In this document: positions 27,658 to 36,475 of the stretch, piece after piece | How positions within the stretch are numbered: position 1 is the first letter of the stretch | How the letters are laid out: every line of letters starts with the position of its first letter | Assembly (NCBI RefSeq): GCF_003797125.1 | Contig: NZ_RKKE01000008.1 | Coordinates: 45,890 to 109,889, forward strand | Source: Shewanella frigidimarina | Lineage (GTDB): Bacteria > Pseudomonadota > Gammaproteobacteria > Enterobacterales > Shewanellaceae | Reading direction: 5' to 3' | DNA length: 64,000 nucleotides | Program-made: the position numbers and the translations under genes | The notes under the pieces: model-generated | The model's database searches: none | What the model was told of the DNA's origin: nothing | What the model saw: the letters and a program-made list of their open reading frames with translations, nothing else

Positions 27658-29118
27658 ATGGAAATTCAAACACCAATCATCATTACCTTTATTGGATACC
27701 TTGCCTTAATGATGGGCATTGGTTACTGGGCTTATCGTAAAACAGACACGGTTGATGATTACATTCTCGGTGGTCGCAAAATGGGGCCCGCAGTAACAGC
27801 GTTAAGTGTTGGCGCATCAGATATGTCTGGTTGGTTGTTATTAGGCTTACCTGGTGCGGTGTATTTAAGTGGTTTAGGTGAAGCCTGGATTGGATTTGGA
27901 TTAGTTTTTGGTGCGTGGCTTAATTGGTTATTTGTTGCAAAACGACTGCGAATTTATACCCAAGTTGCTAATAATTCTTTGACGTTACCAGATTTTTTTG
28001 AAAACCGTTTTAATGACTCTCATGGACTATTAAAATTGGTTTCGGCATTAACGATACTGATCTTTTTCACTTTCTATGCTTCTTCAGGCATGGTGGGCGG
28101 CGCGATATTATTTGAAAAAGTATTCGGCCTCGATTACAACCTCGCCTTACTGATCGGTTCATTCATTATTGTGTCTTATACCTTCGTAGGTGGATTCTTT
28201 GCCGTCAGCTGGACCGATTTTTTTCAAGGCTGCTTAATGTTAATTGCATTATTAATTGTACCCATTGCAATTTTCAGCCAACCCGACACTCAAGCAAGTT
28301 TTGAACAAATTGATCCTGTCATGTTGTCATTTATAAACGAAAATACTACCGTCATTGGACTCGTGTCTCTCTTGGCGTGGGGATTAGGCTATTTCGGTCA
28401 ACCGCATATTTTGTCTCGTTTTATGGCTATCGGCAGCCCAAAAGATTTAGTACTGTCCCGTCGAATAGCCATGAGCTGGATGATAGTGTCGTTAGTCGGC
28501 GCCTTAGCCACCGGTATTGCCGGTAGCCTTTATTTTGCTGCTGAGCCACTTGAGAACTCAGAAACAGTATTTATTCATTTAGCCCATGCCGCTTTTAATC
28601 CATGGATTGGTGGTTTGCTGATTGCCGCTATTTTGTCTGCCATCATGAGTACTATTGATTCACAATTACTGGTTTGTTCTAGTGTCATCACGGAAGACTT
28701 TTACCTTAAATGGTTACGTCCACAAGCCAGTAGCAAAGAACTGATGTTAGTAGGCCGTATTGGCGTTATTGCCATTGCCCTAGTCGCAGGCGTTGTTGCG
28801 CTTAATCCTGAAAGCAGCGTGTTAGGACTCGTCAGTTATGCATGGGCTGGGTTTGGCGCTGCGTTTGGTCCCGTGGTGTTATTGTCACTATTTTGGCAAG
28901 GTTATAGCCGTAATGGTGCAATATCAACCATTCTAGTGGGTGCTTTAACCGTTGTCGTTTGGAAACAACTGACTGGCGGTATTTTTGAATTATATGAAAT
29001 CGTCCCTGGATTTGTTTTCGCAATGTTAGTGGGGGTAATCGTCAGTAAAATGTCACCACCAACACCGAAAACTATCGGCGACTTTGCTGATTTCCGTGAA
29101 TCTTTAAAAACACAATAA
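27658..29118 (+). CDS. putP: sodium/proline symporter PutP
   Basis: A 486-residue sodium:solute symporter family protein with about 13 membrane helices. The N-terminal segment DDYILGGRKMGPAVTALSVGASDMSGWLLLG, with conserved Gly-Gly-Arg and Ser-Asp-Met-Ser, is diagnostic of PutP, as is SAIMSTIDSQLLVCSSVITEDFY in the middle. It imports proline with sodium across the inner membrane, for use as nutrient or osmolyte. The ATG has a TTGGAAG site nearby. No putA or proline-related gene is adjacent. Confidence 0.93.
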   Translation: MEIQTPIIITFIGYLALMMGIGYWAYRKTDTVDDYILGGRKMGPAVTALSVGASDMSGWLLLGLPGAVYLSGLGEAWIGFGLVFGAWLNWLFVAKRLRIYTQVANNSLTLPDFFENRFNDSHGLLKLVSALTILIFFTFYASSGMVGGAILFEKVFGLDYNLALLIGSFIIVSYTFVGGFFAVSWTDFFQGCLMLIALLIVPIAIFSQPDTQASFEQIDPVMLSFINENTTVIGLVSLLAWGLGYFGQPHILSRFMAIGSPKDLVLSRRIAMSWMIVSLVGALATGIAGSLYFAAEPLENSETVFIHLAHAAFNPWIGGLLIAAILSAIMSTIDSQLLVCSSVITEDFYLKWLRPQASSKELMLVGRIGVIAIALVAGVVALNPESSVLGLVSYAWAGFGAAFGPVVLLSLFWQGYSRNGAISTILVGALTVVVWKQLTGGIFELYEIVPGFVFAMLVGVIVSKMSPPTPKTIGDFADFRESLKTQ

Positions 29119-29422
29119 ACTCAAATAAAAGGCTATATTTGTCATTTTAATAGCTCAACCGCTGTAATTGTAGAGGTTGAGTTATTAATCTTATAATCGA
29201 ATTTAAAACAATCGAGTGTTAAAACAATCGAATTACCTAACAAGCTTCGATAATCCTCATGTTGTTAGTGTCTTAAATCCACTATGAATAAACTTTAACT
29301 TAAACTAACTGCACAGTAATGGTTGTCTAGAACTGATCATAAATTTACATATACTGCCATGCTATCAAACACCTACTTCACCATTAAAAATAGGAATTAA
29401 CTTAATATTAACAACAACTAAC

Positions 29423-29439
29423 ATCTGGTCGGAGTTGTT
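29423..29439 (+). promoter_or_regulatory. FadR-like operator upstream of the fadL-type gene
   Basis: ATCTGGTCGGAGTTGTT agrees with the FadR consensus ANCTGGTCNGACNTGTT at most positions, including CTGGTC, GA and the terminal GTT. It overlaps the predicted -35 box, which suits repression. It resembles the box upstream of fadI at 18724, so both transport and oxidation genes may answer to one regulator. Confidence 0.68.
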
Positions 29440-29463
29440 ACATTAGTCACACTTACCTAATAT
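29435..29463 (+). promoter_or_regulatory. predicted sigma-70 promoter of the fadL-type gene
   Basis: TTGTTA (29435-29440) and TAATAT (29458-29463) lie 17 bases apart. The -35 box overlaps the FadR-like operator by five bases. Confidence 0.5.
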
Positions 29464-29539
29464 GCCTAAAATTTTGGCCGTCAAATGCTTAAAGTGAATA
29501 AACTTTGTGCAAAACGGTAATAATAAATGAGACATAATA

Positions 29540-30823
29540 ATGAATAAATTCCACAAGACCCTCATTGCTACCGCGGTAGGCTTACTCAGTGCACAAGCAT
29601 CCGCTGCTGGTTTTCAGTTAAACAGCCAATCTGCTACTGGTATTGGTCGTGCAATGGCGGGGGATGCCGTTATTGCTGACAACGCATCGGTTCTATCTCG
29701 TAACCCTGCAGCTATGGCTCTTTTTGATGAAACAGCGCTATCTTTAGGTGTTGTTTATGCAGATATTGATGTATCAGTATCTGATGTAGAAGGCAATTTT
29801 GCCGGACAAGACGTTGCTTTTGGTAGTGAGCATAAGGCTGCAGAAGCAAAAGTTATCCCCAATTTTTATTACATCAATCCAATTAACGACAAAATGGCGT
29901 TTGGTGTTGCGGTATTTAGTAACTACGGCACTGGCACCGATTTAGGTGACTTGGCAAACAGAACCCCTACCATTAGTGGCAATGCTGTACCTCTTCCGCC
30001 TCCAGTAGATTTATTAGGTAACACAGAAGTTGTTACGATCAATTTCAATACCAGTATGTCTTACCGTGTGAATGATCAGTTTAGTTTTGGTTTTGGTGTT
30101 GATGCCGTTTACGGTAGTGGAACCCTGACACGTACTAGCGATAACCCACAAATTGGCAGCCTAGTAGATGTTGATGCTGATGGTTGGGCTTTAGGTGGGA
30201 TTGTTGGTGTTGTGTATGAAGTTAATCCAGATAATCGCTTTGGTTTAAGTTATCGTATTAGCCCAAAACTTACCGCCAAAGGTGATGTAAATTATCTTTA
30301 CACTGAATACAATGAAATTGATATTCCTATCGCTGATATTGCTCAGTTTGCCGGTTTCCACCAACTAACGGATAAGTTTGCTGTGCATTACACAGCACAG
30401 TGGACCAATTGGAGTGCATTCGACAAAATCGTGGTTAAAGATGGTGCCAATGGTGTCGACCAAGCAGATTTAAAAGAATACCACTGGAAAGATTCGTGGT
30501 TCTTAAGCCTAGGCGCTACTTATAACCTCACTCAAGACTGGACTTTACGCGCAGGTGTCGCAACCGATCAGGGCGTAGTTAATCAGCATTCATCATTATC
30601 AATACCTGATTCTGATCGTACTTGGTACACCGCGGGTGTGAGTTACGATTTAAATGCAAAATCAAGCGTTGATTTAGGTATCGCTTTTGTACGCGGAGAA
30701 GATGTTACTGTACTAGAAAATAGTAACCTTCTTGCTCAAGTGCCTGGCTACAACAGTGAGATTTCAGCACAAACGCGTTCAAATGCTGTTTACTACTCAG
30801 TACAATATAACTACAGTTTTTAA
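29540..30823 (+). CDS. fadL: outer membrane protein transport protein, FadL/TodX family
   Basis: A 427-residue outer-membrane beta-barrel. It has a signal peptide ending ASA-A at residues 20-23, and the mature N-terminus (AGFQLNSQSATGIGRAMAGDA) forms the FadL hatch with the conserved NPAAMA at about 55-60. The chain ends in an aromatic barrel-closing residue (YNYSF). Family members move long-chain fatty acids or other hydrophobic compounds across the outer membrane. The FadR-like operator upstream favours fatty acid uptake, but substrate choice within this family is not certain from sequence. Confidence 0.88.
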   Translation: MNKFHKTLIATAVGLLSAQASAAGFQLNSQSATGIGRAMAGDAVIADNASVLSRNPAAMALFDETALSLGVVYADIDVSVSDVEGNFAGQDVAFGSEHKAAEAKVIPNFYYINPINDKMAFGVAVFSNYGTGTDLGDLANRTPTISGNAVPLPPPVDLLGNTEVVTINFNTSMSYRVNDQFSFGFGVDAVYGSGTLTRTSDNPQIGSLVDVDADGWALGGIVGVVYEVNPDNRFGLSYRISPKLTAKGDVNYLYTEYNEIDIPIADIAQFAGFHQLTDKFAVHYTAQWTNWSAFDKIVVKDGANGVDQADLKEYHWKDSWFLSLGATYNLTQDWTLRAGVATDQGVVNQHSSLSIPDSDRTWYTAGVSYDLNAKSSVDLGIAFVRGEDVTVLENSNLLAQVPGYNSEISAQTRSNAVYYSVQYNYSF

Positions 30824-30878
30824 TTAGCAGTATTTGCCCTTTTTTAATCCGCTCACCACGGGCTAAAATTTTCCAACC

Positions 30879-30912
30879 AAGCCGCCTTTTATCGTTAATT
30901 GGCGGTTTTTTT
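30879..30912 (+). terminator. rho-independent terminator after the fadL-type gene
   Basis: GCCGCC and GGCGG with flanking A and T form a hairpin with a 14-base loop and a T run, about 55 bases after the stop codon. Confidence 0.75.
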
Positions 30913-31023
30913 ATGCCATTTATATCATAGGGTTCTAATCTATACGATTTTACAATATATCGGTTGCTTAACAGTGCAAAGTCCATTAGAATTTTCTTAT
31001 AGACTTCAACTTAGGCTATCACT

Positions 31024-32085
31024 ATGTCTCGCTTATCTAATAATTTATTCTTCGGCACCATTCTCGCAACAACAGTACTAGCCGCAATAGTATCCTATAC
31101 AGCGCAAGCCTCTGATGTTGCTACATTAAAACTAGAGTATTCAGATCAATATCAGCCGCATATTTATGATGCAAAAATTGAAGCTATTAAAGCGGCAACA
31201 ATTTCTGCACAAACCTCAGGGCGAATAATCAATATTCATTTTGATGTGAATGATCTCGTCCCACAAGGCGCTGCATTATTGGAAATCACCAATAAAGAGC
31301 AAGGCGCAGGATACGCGGGGGCAGAAGCGGAGCTAGCCAAAGCAGAGGCGCTAAACAGTGAAGCTCAAGCACAGTATGCACGCTATAAAGCGTTGTTTCC
31401 TAAGGGCGCCATATCAAAAGGTGCTATGGACGAAGCCACTGCCAAAGCAAAATCCAGCAAGCAAGCAGTCAGTGCTGCTCAAGCGCAGTTAATAAAAGCC
31501 AAAGAGAGTTTGAATTACACTGTCGTGAGTGCGCCTTTTAGTGGCCGAATGACCAAACGATTTATCGAACAAGGTGAAACCATATCTTACGGCCAAGCGT
31601 TGTTCTCTGGCTACGACACTCAACACCTTAGAGCTGTATTTCAAATTCCTCAGCAAGATGTGGCTCAGGTGCAAAAACAAGAACAAGTAAGCGTTCAATT
31701 GTTCAATGGCGATGAAATCATTTCTAATGATATTAACGTCTATCAATTTGCCGACCCGTTAACTCATCAACATCAAGTTAGAGTAAACATTGATGCCAGT
31801 AACATTGAAGACGTCATAGTAGGTCAATGGATAAAAGTCATCGTTAACTTCCCTAGTCGAACGAGTTTAATGATCCCATTATCGGCCATACATCAAGTCA
31901 GTGACTTAACGTCGGTATATCGTCAAATGGCAGATAAAATAGTGCTTAACCAAGTGCGTATCGGCCGAGTAGATCATCAGAATAATACCGCAGAGGTATT
32001 ATCTGGGTTAATGGAAGGCGATGAAATTGTTATCGACGCTGGACGTTATTTAATACAATCCTCTGCAACAAAAGGTCAGGAGTAA
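31024..32085 (+). CDS. RND efflux periplasmic adaptor subunit (HlyD/AcrA-type)
   Basis: A 353-residue membrane fusion protein. Residues 8-31 form an N-terminal anchor or signal (LFFGTILATTVLAAIVSYTA). The lipoyl-type half motifs flank a helical hairpin of about 65 Ala/Lys/Glu-rich residues (GAEAELAKAEALNSEAQAQY and following). SAPFSGRMTKRFIEQGETI is the second lipoyl half. It should bridge the RND pump that follows after 5 bases to an outer-membrane channel. No channel gene of the TolC type is in the window, so one must be supplied from elsewhere. Confidence 0.88.
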   Translation: MSRLSNNLFFGTILATTVLAAIVSYTAQASDVATLKLEYSDQYQPHIYDAKIEAIKAATISAQTSGRIINIHFDVNDLVPQGAALLEITNKEQGAGYAGAEAELAKAEALNSEAQAQYARYKALFPKGAISKGAMDEATAKAKSSKQAVSAAQAQLIKAKESLNYTVVSAPFSGRMTKRFIEQGETISYGQALFSGYDTQHLRAVFQIPQQDVAQVQKQEQVSVQLFNGDEIISNDINVYQFADPLTHQHQVRVNIDASNIEDVIVGQWIKVIVNFPSRTSLMIPLSAIHQVSDLTSVYRQMADKIVLNQVRIGRVDHQNNTAEVLSGLMEGDEIVIDAGRYLIQSSATKGQE

Positions 32086-32090
32086 ACCTG

Positions 32091-35000
32091 ATGACAACAC
32101 CTAATGAATCGATAAAACTTGGCCTTTCAGGCTCAATAGCAAAAGCATTTCAACACAGTGCCATTACCCCATTACTGGCTATTCTAGGTTTATTACTCGG
32201 CCTTTTTGCGGTGATTATTACCCCCAAAGAAGAAGAACCTCAAATTGATGTGACTTTTGCTGATGTGTTTATCCCCTACCCTGGAGCCACACCGACGGAA
32301 GTTGAAAATCAGGTCACCTTACCTGCAGAACGGATAATTTCTCAAATAAAAGGCATTGATACCCTGTACTCATTTTCCCAGCCCGATGGCGCGCTCATTA
32401 TCGCTATTTTTGACGTTGGTGTCCCACGAGATGAAGCTGTGGTTAATTTGTACAATCAACTGTATTCAAACAGCGATAAGTTTAACCATGCAGCAGGCAT
32501 TGGTGAGCCGTTAATCAAACCTAGAGGTATTGACGACGTACCTATAGTAGGGTTGACGCTCTGGTCTCAAGATCCAAACATCACTGCAGAGCAGCTTACC
32601 TTGGTCGCATCGGGCCTAGAAACAGAGCTAAAACGGATACCGGGTACTCGAGAAATTTATAGCCAAGGTGGCCACGAGATGGTGTTAAATGTGCGTATTG
32701 ATCCTGTCAAGATGAACAGTTTCGGCGTAACGTTCAACGATATTAGTGCCACATTACAAGATAATAACCAACTGTCTACAGTCGGCTCGATGACGCAGTT
32801 TAATCAAGAAATAAAACTGCAAGCGGGGCAGTTTTTACGCACGCCAGATGATGTTAATAATCTGCTGATTAAAGTTAATCAACCCGAGTCTATAACGGAG
32901 AAAAGTCCATTTCCTCGTGCAGTTTATTTATCTGATGTCGCCGATGTGAGCCTTAAAAGTGATATTCCTAAACAACATGTTTGGCACGTAACAGATAAGG
33001 GGACTTACCCGGCTATAACCATCGCGATTGGTAAACAGGCGGGGCAAAATGCCGTCGACATTGCAGATGCCGTATTAGCTAAAATCGATGCTGTCGATAA
33101 CGTATTAATTCCCAATAATGTCAATGTCGCTATCTCTCGCAACTACGGTAAAACCGCTGGAGATAAATCTAATACACTTATTTTCAAATTGATTTTTGCC
33201 ACATCTGCGGTAGTACTACTGGTATTTTTCACCATGGGACTTCGTGAGTCTGCCGTCGTTGGTGTAGCCATTATCATTACTCTCGCCATAACCTTATTTG
33301 CATCTTGGGCATGGGGATTCACTCTAAACCGAATTTCATTGTTCGCACTTATATTCTCCATTGGTATCTTGGTCGATGACGCCATCGTAGTAGTAGAGAA
33401 TATTCATCGGCATATGGCCATGAGTAATAAACCGATAAGCGAGCTTATTCCTCATGCTGTAGATGAAGTCGGCGGGCCAACCATATTAGCCACATTTACT
33501 GTTATCGCCGCCCTATTGCCGATGGCATTCGTATCCGGACTAATGGGCCCATACATGAGCCCAATTCCGATTAATGCCAGTATGGGAATGATTATTTCGT
33601 TATTAATCGCGTTTATTATGACCCCGTGGTTGAGCCGAATATTGTTAAAGCCTCATAAAAAATCACATAGTTCAAACAATAAAGCGCCTGACACAGGTAT
33701 CCCAGTAGAAGAAGACAATCGATTAACCCGTCTATTTACGCGAATAATGAGTCCTTTTTTACTCGGCGAACATGCGCCAAAAGCGCGAAAAGGCTTGGCT
33801 TTAGGGATCGTATTATTGATTGCCTTCGCTATCGCCTTACCTGTAATGCAAGCTGTAGTACTAAAAATGCTGCCTTTTGATAATAAGTCTGAGTTTCAGG
33901 TAATGGTTGATATGCCTGAAGGCACCCCTGTGGAACAAACTCAAAGAGTATTACAAGATCTCAGTCAATATCTCAGCAGTGTGGAAGAAGTTGAGCATTT
34001 ACAGTTGTACGCGGGCACCCATGCACCTATGAATTTTAATGGCTTAGTACGACATTATTTTTTACGCAGCAGCCAAGAACTCGGTGAAATTCAGGTCAAT
34101 CTAGTGGATAAAAAACATCGAGACCGCGACAGTCATACCATTGCATCATCTGTACGCGAGCCGTTGCAAAAAATTGGTCTACGTTATCAAGCCAATATCA
34201 AAATTGTTGAGGTACCACCAGGGCCACCGGTTTGGTCGCCTATAGTTGCTGAGGTTTATGCGCCTAACACCGAATTACGTGAACAAGCAGCCAATGACTT
34301 ATTGCAACGTTTCAGAGATACCGAATACGTCGTTGATATGGATATATATTTGCCAGCGCAACAACAAAAGTGGCAAGTATTAATTGATCGGAATAAAGCC
34401 AGCTTAATGGGGGTTTCTTACGCCAGTATTGTCGATGCGATCAGCACTGCTGTTGACGGAAAGGATGTCAGTTACTTGCATCAAGCACAGCTAGCTCACC
34501 CCACACCGATTAGGTTACAGCTTGATGAAGCCGCTAAAGTAGACCTAAAGCAAGTGTTGTTATTACGCCTACCTACTCAGTCGGGTGAAACTGTAGCACT
34601 GGCAGAATTAGTTAAGGTGCAACAACAAGTCATTAATGCACCCATTATTCATAAAAATATGGTGCCAATGATCATGGTTATTGCAGACATGGCAGGGCCA
34701 ACTGGCAGTCCGCTGTATGGCATGTTCGATATGGTCAGCCAAATTAATCAGCAAAATGAGCAAGGTGACTCAAGTTATCCAATTCAACAAAATTTGGTTA
34801 ATCAGCCTGATGGATTAACCGACGTGTCGATTCTGTGGGACGGTGAATGGAAAATCACATATGAAACGTTCCGCGATATGGGCATTGCTTATGCCGTTGG
34901 CATGATTGCAATTTACTTACTTGTAGTCGGTCAGTTTAAATCTTATATCGTGCCGTTAATCATCATGGCGCCCATTCCGTTGACCATCATAGGTGTTATG

Positions 35001-35351
35001 CCTGGGCACGCTTTACTAGGCGCTCAATTCACGGCTCCGTCTATGATAGGCATGATAGCGCTGGCAGGCATTATTGTCCGAAATTCAATTTTGCTGGTCG
35101 ATTTCATTAATCAACAAATAGCCGCAGGAGTTCCCTTAGAGCAGGCGGTTATCCATTCAGGCGCAGTAAGAGCAAAGCCAATTATGTTGACAGCATTAGC
35201 GGCAATAATAGGGGCATTATTCATTATTGATGACCCTATTTTTAACGGATTAGCCATCAGTTTAATATTTGGTATTTTTATCTCAACCATTTTAACCTTG
35301 GTGGTGATTCCGGTGTTGTATTTTTCAGTAATGAAACATAAGCATCTGTAA
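32091..35351 (+). CDS. efflux RND transporter permease subunit
   Basis: A 1086-residue inner-membrane pump of the AcrB family with 12 predicted helices and two large periplasmic loops. The proton-relay aspartates are visible in the helix 4 segment GILVDDAIVVVENIHRH (Asp 428 and 429). Early YPGATPTEVENQVTLPAE is typical of the hydrophobe/amphiphile exporters. A hydrophilic insert at about residues 520-550 joins the two halves. It is translated with the adaptor gene. The substrate is not inferable from sequence, and no regulator gene is adjacent. Confidence 0.93.
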   Translation: MTTPNESIKLGLSGSIAKAFQHSAITPLLAILGLLLGLFAVIITPKEEEPQIDVTFADVFIPYPGATPTEVENQVTLPAERIISQIKGIDTLYSFSQPDGALIIAIFDVGVPRDEAVVNLYNQLYSNSDKFNHAAGIGEPLIKPRGIDDVPIVGLTLWSQDPNITAEQLTLVASGLETELKRIPGTREIYSQGGHEMVLNVRIDPVKMNSFGVTFNDISATLQDNNQLSTVGSMTQFNQEIKLQAGQFLRTPDDVNNLLIKVNQPESITEKSPFPRAVYLSDVADVSLKSDIPKQHVWHVTDKGTYPAITIAIGKQAGQNAVDIADAVLAKIDAVDNVLIPNNVNVAISRNYGKTAGDKSNTLIFKLIFATSAVVLLVFFTMGLRESAVVGVAIIITLAITLFASWAWGFTLNRISLFALIFSIGILVDDAIVVVENIHRHMAMSNKPISELIPHAVDEVGGPTILATFTVIAALLPMAFVSGLMGPYMSPIPINASMGMIISLLIAFIMTPWLSRILLKPHKKSHSSNNKAPDTGIPVEEDNRLTRLFTRIMSPFLLGEHAPKARKGLALGIVLLIAFAIALPVMQAVVLKMLPFDNKSEFQVMVDMPEGTPVEQTQRVLQDLSQYLSSVEEVEHLQLYAGTHAPMNFNGLVRHYFLRSSQELGEIQVNLVDKKHRDRDSHTIASSVREPLQKIGLRYQANIKIVEVPPGPPVWSPIVAEVYAPNTELREQAANDLLQRFRDTEYVVDMDIYLPAQQQKWQVLIDRNKASLMGVSYASIVDAISTAVDGKDVSYLHQAQLAHPTPIRLQLDEAAKVDLKQVLLLRLPTQSGETVALAELVKVQQQVINAPIIHKNMVPMIMVIADMAGPTGSPLYGMFDMVSQINQQNEQGDSSYPIQQNLVNQPDGLTDVSILWDGEWKITYETFRDMGIAYAVGMIAIYLLVVGQFKSYIVPLIIMAPIPLTIIGVMPGHALLGAQFTAPSMIGMIALAGIIVRNSILLVDFINQQIAAGVPLEQAVIHSGAVRAKPIMLTALAAIIGALFIIDDPIFNGLAISLIFGIFISTILTLVVIPVLYFSVMKHKHL

Positions 35352-35395
35352 AAACATTATTTATTCACTGGGCTACGCCCAATAAGGAGCTAAAC

Positions 35396-35608
35396 ATGTC
35401 AGTAGAACGAAGTATTATGGCCTTTGCTGGCTTTATGGTTTTATTATCTCTTGTGTTAACCGCAACAGTTAGCCCGCATTTTGTCTGGCTTACTGTATTT
35501 GTAGGCGCTAATCTATTTCAGAGTGCTTTTACAGGCTTTTGTCCTGCAGCGATGATAATGAAAAAATTAGGCGTCAAAACTGCAGCTGAAATAGCCTTAA
35601 ATAAATAA
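35396..35608 (+). CDS. DUF2892 (YgaP-type) membrane protein
   Basis: A 70-residue inner-membrane protein starting MSVERSIMAFAGFMVLLSLV. It has two hydrophobic helices (about 6-25 and 29-45) and the family motif FQSAFTGFCPAAMIMKKLG, which contains one cysteine. AAGGAG stands seven bases before the ATG. In E. coli YgaP this membrane part is fused to a rhodanese domain. Here a rhodanese gene follows 13 bases downstream as a separate chain. The role of the family is sulfur-carrier related at most and remains poorly defined. Confidence 0.85.
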   Translation: MSVERSIMAFAGFMVLLSLVLTATVSPHFVWLTVFVGANLFQSAFTGFCPAAMIMKKLGVKTAAEIALNK

Positions 35609-35621
35609 CAAGGAAATTATC

Positions 35622-35999
35622 GTGTTTAAAAAATCTATGCCGTTGTCTGTTCAATCTATTTTGGCGCTATTGGTCTTATTCGCGGCATCTCTTATGCCGA
35701 CTTGGGCTGCAGAGCATGAGCCTAGCGTTGCTTGGGAAAAAATAGACCGCGGTGTCACGTTAATTGATGTGCGCACTGCTGAAGAGTTTGCTGCTGGACA
35801 TATTGACGGTGCTATTAATATTCCATTTGAGAATATCGTCCCAGAGTTGGCAAAGCGCAATATCACTAAAGACACCGAAATAGTCCTTTACTGCCGCAGC
35901 GGTAACCGAAGTGGTATGGCGCAGGAATCATTAGTTAAGCAGGGTTACAGCAACACCTATAATGCGGGTGGTTTTGATAGCTTAATATCAGCACGATAA
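35622..35999 (+). CDS. periplasmic rhodanese-like domain protein
   Basis: A 125-residue protein with a signal peptide (residues 1-30, LALLVLFAASLMPTWAA then EHEP) and one rhodanese domain. The catalytic loop is C91-RSGNRSG, the usual six-residue sulfurtransferase loop. Early LIDVRTAEEFAAGHIDGAINIP is the matching N-terminal motif. The start codon is GTG at 35622 with AAGGAAA upstream. Export to the periplasm is inferred. Together with the DUF2892 gene it resembles a YgaP split in two. A hairpin terminator follows. Confidence 0.86.
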   Translation: MFKKSMPLSVQSILALLVLFAASLMPTWAAEHEPSVAWEKIDRGVTLIDVRTAEEFAAGHIDGAINIPFENIVPELAKRNITKDTEIVLYCRSGNRSGMAQESLVKQGYSNTYNAGGFDSLISAR

Positions 36000-36013
36000 C
36001 CTCTATAACAATC

Positions 36014-36043
36014 TAAAACCACAGGTCTATAACTGTGGTTTTA
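36014..36043 (+). terminator. rho-independent terminator of the rhodanese operon
   Basis: AAAACCACAG and CTGTGGTTTT pair around a short loop, and the stem ends in T and A residues. Confidence 0.8.
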
Positions 36044-36059
36044 TTAAACATATCAAATA

Positions 36060-36100
36060 GTTCATCGTATTGATATCTTCCTCATATCAATACGATGAAC
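36060..36100. repeat. perfect inverted repeat with 17-bp arms
   Basis: GTTCATCGTATTGATAT and its exact complement flank the seven-base loop CTTCCTC. No T tract follows on either strand, so this is not an ordinary terminator. It could be an RNA hairpin, a protein-binding site or a remnant of a mobile element. Confidence 0.85.
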
Positions 36101-36475
36101 GTTGCTACTTTCAGCCCCCCTATATTTTGCCTGCAAAAATATCTTTACACATAATATTAGATAATTATTTATTAGCATAAAGCGTATCCATTTATGCACT
36201 TTCTAGTTAAGCGCTTTCATTAAGTTAACTCCATTAAAGCTCGAAAGATACCCTTCTACCAGCTCGAGACCCAGCTGAATTTTAATTCAACAATTATAGG
36301 TAAAAATTCAAATAAATCCGTTCTATAAGACCAGTTACTTGACAATAAACATTAACAACTTGTTTACACCACGCTGAAATATGGTTACCTTTTAGACAGA
36401 TAGGCAAAATAGCTTATCAGTAAAACATAATTATAAAAGACATTACGTCCCACCCTGATTAACATGGAAGATAAT

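Larger units (their letters stand above)
29119..29539. other. intergenic region upstream of the fadL-type gene
   Basis: No gene is seen. It begins with a GCTCAACC/GGTTGAGT hairpin (29152-29182, no T tract), then a short direct repeat of AAAACAATCGA near 29206-29232. The predicted fadL promoter and FadR-like box are at 29423-29463. Confidence 0.55.
36000..36475. other. intergenic region upstream of the subtilase gene
   Basis: No coding frame is supported. It holds a terminator at 36014-36043, a perfect 17-base-pair hairpin at 36060-36100, and then about 375 AT-rich bases in which the subtilase promoter must lie. I see no clear -35/-10 pair. Confidence 0.55.

Noticed and set aside
30705..30986. 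93-residue minus-strand ORF across the fadL terminator
   Set aside because: It runs through a terminator and into the end of the porin gene, with no recognisable domain.
36060..36100. Ordinary terminator for the rhodanese gene
   Set aside because: There is no T tract on either side, and a better terminator is already present at 36014-36043.
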